DNA of 8,415 nucleotides from an uncultured Bacilli bacterium (GTDB lineage: Bacteria; Bacillota_I; Bacilli_A; RF39; UBA660). Under the pieces are notes generated by a model that saw nothing but the letters and a program-made list of their open reading frames with translations, did no database searches and was not told the DNA's origin. The translations under genes were made by a program, and so were the position numbers. The stretch covers positions 1 through 8,415 of the forward strand of contig CANROQ010000039.1 in the NCBI GenBank assembly GCA_947632295.1. The letters are read 5' to 3'. Position 1 is the stretch's first letter. Each line of letters starts with the position of its first letter. Below are positions 1 through 5,877 of this stretch, piece after piece.

Positions 1-807
1 GTAGAAACTGTAAAAAATACTTTAAAAAAACAAGTACTTGGTAAAAAAATTGTAGGTGTTAATATTTTTTATCCAAATTTAATAGAATATCCAACTTGTG
101 AGGAATTTAAAAAACAAATTATAAATCAAACTATTGTGGATATGCAAAGACGTGGCAAATGGTTAATGTTCGAACTTAACGACTATTTTTTGTTAAGTCA
201 TCTACGAATGGAAGGAAAATATTTGATTAGAAAAATAGGTGATGAAGTAACAAAACATGAACATATAGCCTTTGTTTTTTCAGACGATACTGAATTAAGA
301 TATCAAGATGTTCGAAAATTTGGTCGGATGCATTTAATTAAAAAAGACGAAATCAATAATCGTAAACCTTTAAATGAATTAGGACTAGAACCATGGGATG
401 ATGCTTTAACAAGTAAATATCTAAAAGAAAAATATAAAACTAAAAAATTGCCAATTAAAACAGTTATTTTAGATCAAAGTATTATTGTTGGTATTGGAAA
501 TATATATGCCGATGAAATTTTATTTTTAAGTCATATTAATCCTTTAAAAAAATGTAATGAATTAACCGACATAGATCTTGATAATATTATTAAAAATACA
601 CGTGAAGTTTTATCTTTAGCAATTAAAGATGGTGGAACAACAATTAGAACTTATACATCTAGTGAAGGAGTTCATGGTCGTTTCCAACAAAATTTAAAAG
701 TTCATAATAAAGAAAATACACCTTGTCCTATTTGTAAGCAAAATATTATTAAAATTCGCGTTGGTGGTCGTGGAACTTGTTATTGTGCTAACTGCCAAAA
801 AATGTAG
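1..807 (+). CDS. mutM: Formamidopyrimidine-DNA glycosylase (Fpg/MutM), 5' end cut by window
   Basis: Base-excision repair enzyme that removes oxidised purines such as 8-oxoguanine and nicks the abasic site. The reading frame is open from base 1 and begins with VETV, the residues that normally follow the N-terminal PELPE. About six codons, including the catalytic proline, therefore lie upstream, and the complete protein would be about 274 residues, which is normal for the family. Visible family motifs are RRGKW (beta-hairpin lysine), HLRMEGKY, DVRKFGRM, the helix-two-turn-helix stretch DQSIIVGIGNIYADE, and GGTTIR. A C-terminal four-cysteine zinc finger has C-x2-C at 724-735 and C-x2-C at 784-795. 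The residue before the second pair is TCY, where many homologues have THY. A GTG at 136 is not the start because the coding signal continues upstream. It is followed after 9 bases by the YibE/F gene, probably in one transcript. Confidence 0.96.
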   Translation, partial: VETVKNTLKKQVLGKKIVGVNIFYPNLIEYPTCEEFKKQIINQTIVDMQRRGKWLMFELNDYFLLSHLRMEGKYLIRKIGDEVTKHEHIAFVFSDDTELRYQDVRKFGRMHLIKKDEINNRKPLNELGLEPWDDALTSKYLKEKYKTKKLPIKTVILDQSIIVGIGNIYADEILFLSHINPLKKCNELTDIDLDNIIKNTREVLSLAIKDGGTTIRTYTSSEGVHGRFQQNLKVHNKENTPCPICKQNIIKIRVGGRGTCYCANCQKM

Positions 808-816
808 GGGTAAATT

Positions 817-1974
817 ATGAAAAAAAATTTAATAGTATATATAATTACTATTGCTGTTTCAATTTTTTATATTCTATTTTTTTATCATTTATTTGGAAGT
901 AAATTAGATATATTAAATAATAATTCAATGATTAAAGCAAAAGTTATAAGTATTATTTCAGAAGATGTAAATGAATACAAAATTGGAAGTACTGATGAAC
1001 ATAAGGCTAGAACTATTTATTTTCGCGCTAAAATTTTATCAGGAAAGAATAAAGGAAAATATGCAGTAGCGGCTCAACAAATAGATGATATTTATGCTGG
1101 AAATCAAGAAAAAGTAAGCAAAAATAAACAAGTATTATTGATGAAGATAAATTATTTAGATGATGCTGATTATTTGATGACTGAATATGTACGTAGTGAT
1201 TATTTAATTGTATTAAGTATATTATTTATTATTTTTTTACTAATATTTGGTCGTAAGAAAGGAATTAATACTATTATTTCACTTGTATTTACTTGCCTAG
1301 CCATTTTTCTAGTTTTCATACCAGCAGTGCTATCAGGACAAAATATTTACTTATGGTCGATTATTACATGTTTATTTATAATTATCATGACTCTTTTATT
1401 AATCAATAATGTTAGTAAAAAAACATTTTGTGCGATGATAGGTTGTATATTTGGCGTGGTTATAACTTCCATATTAACTGTTATCATGTCTAAAGTAATG
1501 CATTTAACAGGCTTGATCGATGACCAATCTTATTATTTGCAACTTATGGATAATAGGCAAAATTTCGATTTAAAAGCCATCATTTTTGCTGGCATAATTA
1601 TTGGTGCAGTTGGCGCTATCATGGATGTTGCTGTTGAACTTTCGTCTTCACTAGAAGAAGTATATAAAAAGGCTAAAAAAACAGATAAAAATGTTAAATC
1701 AATTTGGAAGTCCGGAATTACTATTGGTCAAGATATGATAGGAACTATGTCTAATACTTTAGTAATGGCTTATATTGGAAACTCGCTATCAACGACTATT
1801 TTATTACTTTCATATAGTGGTTCTCTATTAGAATTGGCGAATAGAGAAATGATTGTAGTTGAACTTTTACAAATCATTGTTGGTAGTTTTGGACTTTTAC
1901 TTACAATACCTATAACATCATTTATTTGTTCAGTAATTTATTGTAAGAAAAATAAAAAAATCTTAATCGATTAA
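817..1974 (+). CDS. YibE/F family integral membrane protein
   Basis: A 385-residue multi-spanning membrane protein of the YibE/F family (Pfam YibE_F), whose biochemical role is not established. Residues 5-25 form a first membrane segment. Residues of about 26-125 are a mostly polar, presumably extracytoplasmic domain, followed by roughly seven further hydrophobic segments between 128 and 375. The diagnostic stretch lies after residue 260: GAIMDVAVELSSSLEEV, then SGITIGQDMIGTMSNTLVMAYIGNSL, which matches the family pattern of a conserved SG..iG.D.iGTM.NTL.lAy.G. The ATG follows an AGGGG sequence that overlaps the mutM stop (806-810), which supports translational coupling and an operon with mutM. 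Many Firmicutes carry adjacent yibE and yibF genes; only one is present here, followed directly by a terminator. The family assignment is firm, the function unknown. Confidence 0.88.
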   Translation: MKKNLIVYIITIAVSIFYILFFYHLFGSKLDILNNNSMIKAKVISIISEDVNEYKIGSTDEHKARTIYFRAKILSGKNKGKYAVAAQQIDDIYAGNQEKVSKNKQVLLMKINYLDDADYLMTEYVRSDYLIVLSILFIIFLLIFGRKKGINTIISLVFTCLAIFLVFIPAVLSGQNIYLWSIITCLFIIIMTLLLINNVSKKTFCAMIGCIFGVVITSILTVIMSKVMHLTGLIDDQSYYLQLMDNRQNFDLKAIIFAGIIIGAVGAIMDVAVELSSSLEEVYKKAKKTDKNVKSIWKSGITIGQDMIGTMSNTLVMAYIGNSLSTTILLLSYSGSLLELANREMIVVELLQIIVGSFGLLLTIPITSFICSVIYCKKNKKILID

Positions 1975-1999
1975 AAAAAACAGGTAAACCTGTTTTTTT
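1974..1999. terminator. Bidirectional rho-independent terminator between yibE/F and rpmB
   Basis: An A-run plus CAGG (1974-1984), a TAAA loop (1985-1988), and CCTG plus seven T (1989-1999) form an 11-bp hairpin with a T tail on either strand. The stem includes the last base of the yibE/F stop codon (1972-1974) and part of the rpmB stop (1998-2000 on the minus strand), so both convergent genes end inside it. Confidence 0.9.
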
Positions 2000-2210
2000 A
2001 TGCAGCTACATCTACATTATTATCAATTTCTTCAACATTATTACTGATTCTTTTTAATGTTCTTAATTCTCTAGCACTTATTTTAATACTAGTTCCATCA
2101 GATAGTGTTACTTTTTGTAGATTTGGTTTTTGAGCATGTCTTGTAGCATTACAAGCATGACTTCTTCTATTACCAAATAAAGGTGTTTTGTTAGTTACTT
2201 TTACAGCCAT
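1998..2210 (-). CDS. rpmB: 50S ribosomal protein L28
   Basis: A 70-residue protein of the large ribosomal subunit. The family signature is clear: PLFGNRRSHACNATRH (residues of about 10-25), then KPNLQKV, and ISARELRTLKR, matching the L28 pattern of GN.rSHA.NAT...PNLQkV...vSAr.Lr. It is slightly longer than the usual 60-63 residues of Firmicutes L28 because of an acidic tail (EEIDNNVDVAA). The start is well supported by an AAGGAGG site on the minus strand, about 7-8 bases upstream (around 2218-2225). It has its own consensus promoter at 2250-2278. The gene stands alone rather than in a ribosomal operon. No clear terminator separates it from the upstream acyltransferase, so read-through from that gene is possible. 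Confidence 0.95.
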   Translation of the reverse strand: MAVKVTNKTPLFGNRRSHACNATRHAQKPNLQKVTLSDGTSIKISARELRTLKRISNNVEEIDNNVDVAA

Positions 2211-2249
2211 TATTATCCCTCCTTTAAGTTTTTTTCCCTATGCCTTATA

Positions 2250-2278
2250 ATTTTACTATATTATTTTAAATAAGTCAA
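2250..2278 (-). promoter_or_regulatory. Sigma-A type promoter of rpmB
   Basis: On the minus strand, TTGACT (2278-2273) and TAAAAT (2255-2250) are separated by exactly 17 bases. Transcription would start near 2243, about 20 bases before the strong AAGGAGG site of rpmB. Near-consensus, as expected for a ribosomal protein gene. Confidence 0.75.
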
Positions 2279-2309
2279 ATATTAAATAGATATTTGTTTC
2301 AAATTTTTA

Positions 2310-4538
2310 CTATTTAATATATTTTTTTAAAAATTCATTTAATTTTTTATTACCTTTATTAGTTAGATGAATTTTATCAGCCATCAAATAATCATTATTT
2401 TTTTTAATTTCTTGATAAAAATCGAGAATAGTAACATTATTAAAATCTAATTCTTTTAAAAATTTATTAGTTTTCTCATCACTAGATAATATATATATTT
2501 CATGATTTTCACATAATTCTAACAATTTTTTGTAATCATTCTTTTTTAAGTTAGAACTATTATCAAAAGCAAAAACAATTTTATATGTAAGTGTATCATT
2601 TTTTATGGCTTTATTTATTTCATTACTTAATTCTTGATAATTAAAATCACTATTAATTGAAAAATTAGCATCATTAAAATTATCTTTAATATAATCAAAA
2701 GCATTTAATAAGATGTCATTACCATAAAAACTAATTTTTTCTTTTTGTTCATTTTCATGTTGCTCAATAATTTGCTTTTTATTTGTTTGATATTTTTCTA
2801 AATAAACATTGTATATTGCATCATAGATGGCCTTTGTATATTCTATTCGTCCAATTGGTGTTAAATGAATTCCATCAGCGTAGAAATATTCTAAATGACC
2901 TTGTGATATAGAATTCCAATCAATAATATGTAAATTGTCATAATTTTTGGCTAGTTCTACAAGTGAAGAATTGATGTGTACATCACTATCATTAGTGACA
3001 TTTATCCAAAATATGTCGCGATTTTCTAAACTCTCAATAATACTTATTTTTTGTTTTTCTGAACAATTTCCATTAGCACCTAAATTAATAATCACAGTAT
3101 TTCCTAATATGTTTTTATTTTTTAGATTTTCGATTATATCATTCATAACTAAAATTGAACGTGATACTTGGGCATCGAAATAGCCATTAGGAAAAGTATC
3201 ATATAAATTTGCAATTGCACCTAACATAACTGAATCACCAATGCCAACAACGTTTAGGTTAGTAACAATATCTCCTAGTTTATTTTCATCATTTTCTAAA
3301 TTTTCTAAAGTAGTTAGCCAATCATCATTTTCTTGTTTACTTTTTTCTGCATATTCTTTTTGCTTAATACTTATCAAAATTTCATTTTGATTTAATTGTT
3401 CTTTTAAAGAATTCATTTCACTTGTATGATCTTTGGCTATTATATATTTATAACTTCCATTTATACAAAGACAAATAACAATAAATTTTAAAATATAATT
3501 AGGAATTTTTAATTTAGTGCTTTTATTAAGACAAAAATGTAAGGTATAAGAAATTAAAATAATTAAAAAGAATATTATAATTAATTTAAAACTTTGCTGA
3601 ATATTTAGATACTGAAATAAGTAGATAATAGGGTATTGTACTAGGTATATTTCGTAACTAATGTCAGTTATATTTTTAAGTATTTTATCAAAAATAGTTA
3701 AATTTTGCTTTTCATTTATAATACTATAGTCAATTAGACGACAAGTAATTAATGAAACTAATATCATACTAATAACAAAATATTTTGAATTAGCGTCAAT
3801 TAAAATAAAAGATGCAGTTAATGTTAACATATAGATATAAAATATTATTTTACGAATTATTTCTTTTTTAAACAATTTAAATATTAATGGTTTATAATAT
3901 GAGTGAACAAATCCCAAACTAACACCAAATAATAATGAAAATAATCTAGCAAAAGTATTATAGTATGTTATCATAATATTTTCTTCTAAAGACATGTGAT
4001 AGAAAAATATGACACTTATAATTGAAATAAAACTTAAAATAATACACGGTATTAACTTATTAAATTTATCACCAATTTTTTTAAAAAATAAATAGATAAA
4101 TGGAAATATTAAATCGAATTGTAATAATATAGCAATATACCAAAAATGAACGAATGGTGAATTGATAAATTTTGAAAAATAATCTAACTGTGTACTTATT
4201 TGCCAAAAATTATTGTATCCTAATAAAACTGAAGTGGCTTCTGGTTTTAAATTAAGCCATGTTATATTTGGAAATAAAGTAATTATAAAAATGGTTAAAA
4301 AGACGACAATTAAAAGTGGTAGATATAATTTTAAAAAGCGATTATAGTAATATGATACAATTGAAAATTTTTCTTTTTTAAAAGAAGAAATACAAGATAA
4401 ATATCCACTCAAGACAAAAAAGACGCATACTGCTAAATACCCACCTTTTAAAATATTTAGATGATATAATAGTATCGCTATACACGCTAATAATCTAATT
4501 AAATTTATATCTTTATAATACTGCTTATTACTACTCAT
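2310..4538 (-). CDS. Acyltransferase-3 membrane protein with tandem C-terminal SGNH domains (OatA/OafA-like)
   Basis: Probable O-acyltransferase that modifies a cell-surface glycan (peptidoglycan or polysaccharide); the acceptor cannot be told from sequence. Numbering uses the 742-residue form starting at 4538, where ATG follows a GAGG site by 6 bases. An ATG 12 bases upstream (4550) has no SD. Residues of about 10-340 hold some ten membrane segments of the acyltransferase-3 domain, with the conserved LLYH (His26) and GGYLAVCVFFVLSGYL. A further segment lies at about 349-368, followed by a charged linker. The first SGNH domain has GDS (Ser436), GAN (Asn489) and DGIH (Asp555, His558). A second SGNH-like domain follows: its GDS position reads GND (606-608) and the Asn position is Ser661, but DKIHLT (Asp721, His724) remains. 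At 742 residues it is longer than typical OatA (about 600). It lies upstream of rpmB, with no visible terminator between. Confidence 0.87.
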   Translation of the reverse strand: MSSNKQYYKDINLIRLLACIAILLYHLNILKGGYLAVCVFFVLSGYLSCISSFKKEKFSIVSYYYNRFLKLYLPLLIVVFLTIFIITLFPNITWLNLKPEATSVLLGYNNFWQISTQLDYFSKFINSPFVHFWYIAILLQFDLIFPFIYLFFKKIGDKFNKLIPCIILSFISIISVIFFYHMSLEENIMITYYNTFARLFSLLFGVSLGFVHSYYKPLIFKLFKKEIIRKIIFYIYMLTLTASFILIDANSKYFVISMILVSLITCRLIDYSIINEKQNLTIFDKILKNITDISYEIYLVQYPIIYLFQYLNIQQSFKLIIIFFLIILISYTLHFCLNKSTKLKIPNYILKFIVICLCINGSYKYIIAKDHTSEMNSLKEQLNQNEILISIKQKEYAEKSKQENDDWLTTLENLENDENKLGDIVTNLNVVGIGDSVMLGAIANLYDTFPNGYFDAQVSRSILVMNDIIENLKNKNILGNTVIINLGANGNCSEKQKISIIESLENRDIFWINVTNDSDVHINSSLVELAKNYDNLHIIDWNSISQGHLEYFYADGIHLTPIGRIEYTKAIYDAIYNVYLEKYQTNKKQIIEQHENEQKEKISFYGNDILLNAFDYIKDNFNDANFSINSDFNYQELSNEINKAIKNDTLTYKIVFAFDNSSNLKKNDYKKLLELCENHEIYILSSDEKTNKFLKELDFNNVTILDFYQEIKKNNDYLMADKIHLTNKGNKKLNEFLKKYIK

Positions 4539-4582
4539 ATTATACCTCATGTTATTTCTATTTTGTTTTATATTCTATATAA

Positions 4583-4591
4583 ATTATAGCA
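4583..4591 (-). promoter_or_regulatory. Extended -10 promoter for the acyltransferase gene
   Basis: On the minus strand, TGCTATAAT (4591-4583) is a consensus extended -10 element about 45 bases upstream of the chosen start at 4538. No good -35 hexamer sits at 16-18 bases, which the TGn extension can offset. Confidence 0.55.
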
Positions 4592-4629
4592 TATAACTAA
4601 GTTTCAGTGATTTAAAATTTTAAAATTAA

Positions 4630-4645
4630 TTTACATGAGTGTAAA
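4630..4645. repeat. Short inverted repeat TTTACA-TGAG-TGTAAA
   Basis: Perfect 6-bp arms (4630-4635 and 4640-4645) around a 4-base loop. A second copy of one arm, TTTACAC, occurs at 4708-4714 and could pair with GTGTAAA at 4639-4645. It could be an operator or a weak hairpin; short AT-rich palindromes also occur by chance here. Confidence 0.3.
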
Positions 4646-4814
4646 GAAGAATTTTTTAATTTATTAATAAGTTGTGTTGTTTTTTATATGTTAATGTAAG
4701 TTATCAATTTTACACTATTAATCTTTAATAGCAAATTAAATTTAGTTGCATTTTTTTGACAATTTTTGTTTTTTAAGAAGGATTTTAGTATAGTTATCTT
4801 GTATATTATAAACA

Positions 4815-4832
4815 GGAGGTGATTTGAGTTAA
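4815..4832 (+). promoter_or_regulatory. Orphan strong ribosome-binding site with two-codon frame
   Basis: AGGAGGTGAT (4815-4824) matches the full complement of the 16S rRNA 3' end for about ten bases, the best SD sequence in the window. The only usable start nearby, TTG at 4824-4826, is followed by AGT and TAA, a two-codon frame. GTG at 4819 meets TGA after one codon. No gene begins here; the rpn gene starts 75 bases later in a different context. Confidence 0.5.
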
Positions 4833-4852
4833 AATATATTTTATAAAAATAC

Positions 4853-4881
4853 TTGTCAAAAGTAGGAATAAAATGTATAAT
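4853..4881 (+). promoter_or_regulatory. Sigma-A type promoter of the rpn gene
   Basis: TTGTCA (4853-4858), 17 bases, TATAAT (4876-4881), almost perfect consensus. Transcription would start near 4888, only about 11 bases before the ATG at 4899. That leaves a very short leader with at best a weak AGG (4890-4892) as ribosome-binding site. Confidence 0.75.
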
Positions 4882-4898
4882 TTAACTGTAGGTTAATC

Positions 4899-5720
4899 AT
4901 GAAACAAATTTATACTCTTACAAATGATTATCTATTTAAAAAAATATTTATGAAAGAAAAATATTTAAAACTTTTATTATTAGATTTATTTGGTGTTAAA
5001 GCCAATAAAATAAAATATTTAAATCCTGAACTTATTAAAAATAATAAAGTTGGTAAGGCAGGAATAGTTGATATCTTGTTAGAAGTAAATGATGAAATAG
5101 TTATTCTTGAATTACAAAATATCGATGAACATAATTTTAGGGAACGATTATTATTTTATTCTAGTAATGTAATTTCCAATCATTGTCTAAAGGAAGGTGA
5201 GAGTTATTCAAATTTAAGAAGTATCAAAGTATATGCGATAATAAATTATAAGTTATTTGATGATAATTATCATGATAGTGTATATTTAAAGCGAAAAAAT
5301 AAAATCTTTAGTCAAAAATTAGAATATAAAATATTTGATTTAACAAAAATAGATGAGAATGATAAAAAGGGAAAGTATTATGAAATAATAAATTTATTCA
5401 AAAATAATAATCTAGAAAAGTTAAAAGAAATAATTGAAAATGAAGAATATAGAGAAATATTAGAAAAAATGGAAATATATAATAAAATTGAAAAGGAGTA
5501 TCAAAAAATGGAAGATATATATAAAATGATGATGAATGAAAAATTAGATTATGTCTCAATTTATAAAGGTGGTGTTGATGCTGGCTTTAATCAAGGTAAG
5601 GCTTTAGGAATTAGTCAAGGAATAACCCAAGGTGAAAAGAATAAAACTATCGATATTGCTAAAAATTTATTAAAACAAAAAGTTGATATTAATACGATTG
5701 CTAGCACTACAAATTTATGA
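4899..5720 (+). CDS. Rpn-family PD-(D/E)XK nuclease (recombination-promoting nuclease / 'putative transposase')
   Basis: Predicted DNA endonuclease of the Rpn group (PF12784-like PD-(D/E)XK 'transposase' family). E. coli Rpn proteins are DNA-cleaving, toxic, and linked to phage defence. The 273-residue protein opens with the typical TNDYLFKKIF. It has the nuclease core VDILLEV (Asp58) followed by VILELQ (Glu71-x-Gln73), then RERLLFYSSNVISNHCLKEGESYSNLRSIKVYAI, matching the family's YW....l..G..Y..l..v..I pattern. Residues 170-215 are charged and helical. The C-terminus has glycine-spaced repeats (GGVDAGFNQGKALGISQGITQGE) and a final helix. The frame stops at TTNL, where relatives usually continue with S-x-E-E-I-x-x-L; the next eight codons after the TGA still read IKEINALR. 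It has its own promoter and a strong terminator, so it is a single-gene unit. An internal SD and ATG at 5508 may give a second product. No terminal repeats mark it as a mobile element. Confidence 0.85.
   Translation: MKQIYTLTNDYLFKKIFMKEKYLKLLLLDLFGVKANKIKYLNPELIKNNKVGKAGIVDILLEVNDEIVILELQNIDEHNFRERLLFYSSNVISNHCLKEGESYSNLRSIKVYAIINYKLFDDNYHDSVYLKRKNKIFSQKLEYKIFDLTKIDENDKKGKYYEIINLFKNNNLEKLKEIIENEEYREILEKMEIYNKIEKEYQKMEDIYKMMMNEKLDYVSIYKGGVDAGFNQGKALGISQGITQGEKNKTIDIAKNLLKQKVDINTIASTTNL
5494..5498 (+). promoter_or_regulatory. Internal ribosome-binding site inside the rpn gene
   Basis: AGGAG at 5494-5498 in the sequence AAAAGGAGTATC, 9 bases before an in-frame ATG at 5508. This is a clearly better SD than the one before the full-length start at 4899. 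A TATAAT at 5478-5483 could act as a local -10, but no -35 fits it. Confidence 0.45.
5508..5720 (+). CDS. Possible intragenic small protein: C-terminal part of Rpn (RpnS-like), in frame
   Basis: A 70-residue product that would start at Met204 of the Rpn protein and share its stop codon. The ATG is in the same frame as 4899 (offset 609 bases) and is preceded by AAGGAG at good spacing. The product contains a short helix (EDIYKMMMNEKLDY), the glycine-spaced repeats and the terminal helix, and lacks all nuclease residues. E. coli rpn genes are reported to make exactly such a C-terminal short form from an internal start, and it blocks the toxicity of the full-length nuclease. Application here is inference from position and SD alone; purine-rich AT-rich coding sequence can produce SD-like strings by chance. 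Confidence 0.42.
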   Translation: MEDIYKMMMNEKLDYVSIYKGGVDAGFNQGKALGISQGITQGEKNKTIDIAKNLLKQKVDINTIASTTNL

Positions 5721-5771
5721 ATAAAAGAAATAAATGCTTTAAGATAAATAATAATTTATATCAATTATTAT

Positions 5772-5809
5772 AAAAAATTATAATGAAATAAACTCATTAT
5801 AATTTTTTT
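5772..5809. terminator. Rho-independent terminator after rpn
   Basis: TTATAATGA (5778-5786) and TCATTATAA (5794-5802) form a perfect 9-bp stem with a 7-base loop. It is flanked by six A and seven T that extend it to about 15 bp and give a T tail. It isolates rpn from the following pilin gene. Confidence 0.85.
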
Positions 5810-5818
5810 GATGGGGTA

Positions 5819-5847
5819 TTGCAAAGTAAAATATAGTGTGTTACAAT
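5819..5847 (+). promoter_or_regulatory. Sigma-A type promoter of the prepilin-like gene
   Basis: TTGCAA (5819-5824), 17 bases, TACAAT (5842-5847), with a TGT extended -10 at 5839-5841. The predicted start near 5854 leaves a leader of about 24 bases containing GAAAGGA (5863-5869), a good SD for the ATG at 5878. Confidence 0.75.
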
Positions 5848-5877
5848 AAATAATGTAAGGTAGAAAGGAAGTAAAAA

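Larger units (their letters stand above)
4539..4898. other. Noncoding stretch between the divergent acyltransferase and rpn genes
   Basis: About 360 bases with no convincing coding frame on either strand. From left to right it holds the acyltransferase extended -10 element (4583-4591), an AT-rich part, and a 6-bp palindrome with a 4-base loop (4630-4645). A TTGACA hexamer at 4756-4761 has no well-spaced -10. A possible weak promoter is TTGTTT 4766-4771, 17 bases, TATAGT 4789-4794. A near-perfect Shine-Dalgarno sequence that opens no gene lies at 4815-4823, and the rpn promoter at 4853-4881. No riboswitch, tRNA or terminator could be recognised. Confidence 0.6.

Noticed and set aside
136..807. 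mutM starting at the internal GTG (136)
   Set aside because: The frame is open from base 1 with the conserved VETV and following residues, so the true start is upstream of the window.
2947..3183. 78-codon open frame on the plus strand
   Set aside because: It lies antisense to the first SGNH domain of the acyltransferase, has no SD or promoter, and has no recognisable protein.
4539..4898. Riboswitch, T-box or small RNA in the long intergenic stretch
   Set aside because: Apart from the 16-base palindrome there is no stable stem, no conserved aptamer-like core and no terminator. Only promoters and the orphan SD can be supported.
4899..5720. Rpn gene as an insertion sequence or transposase
   Set aside because: The family is sometimes labelled 'transposase', but I see no inverted repeats, target duplications or partner genes around it. 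It has a normal promoter and terminator.
5718..5720. TGA read as Trp (Mycoplasma-type code)
   Set aside because: The Trp codons checked in mutM, yibE/F, the acyltransferase, the pilin and ylbJ are TGG, and these genes reach family-typical lengths without internal TGA. An AT-rich code-4 genome would mostly use TGA.
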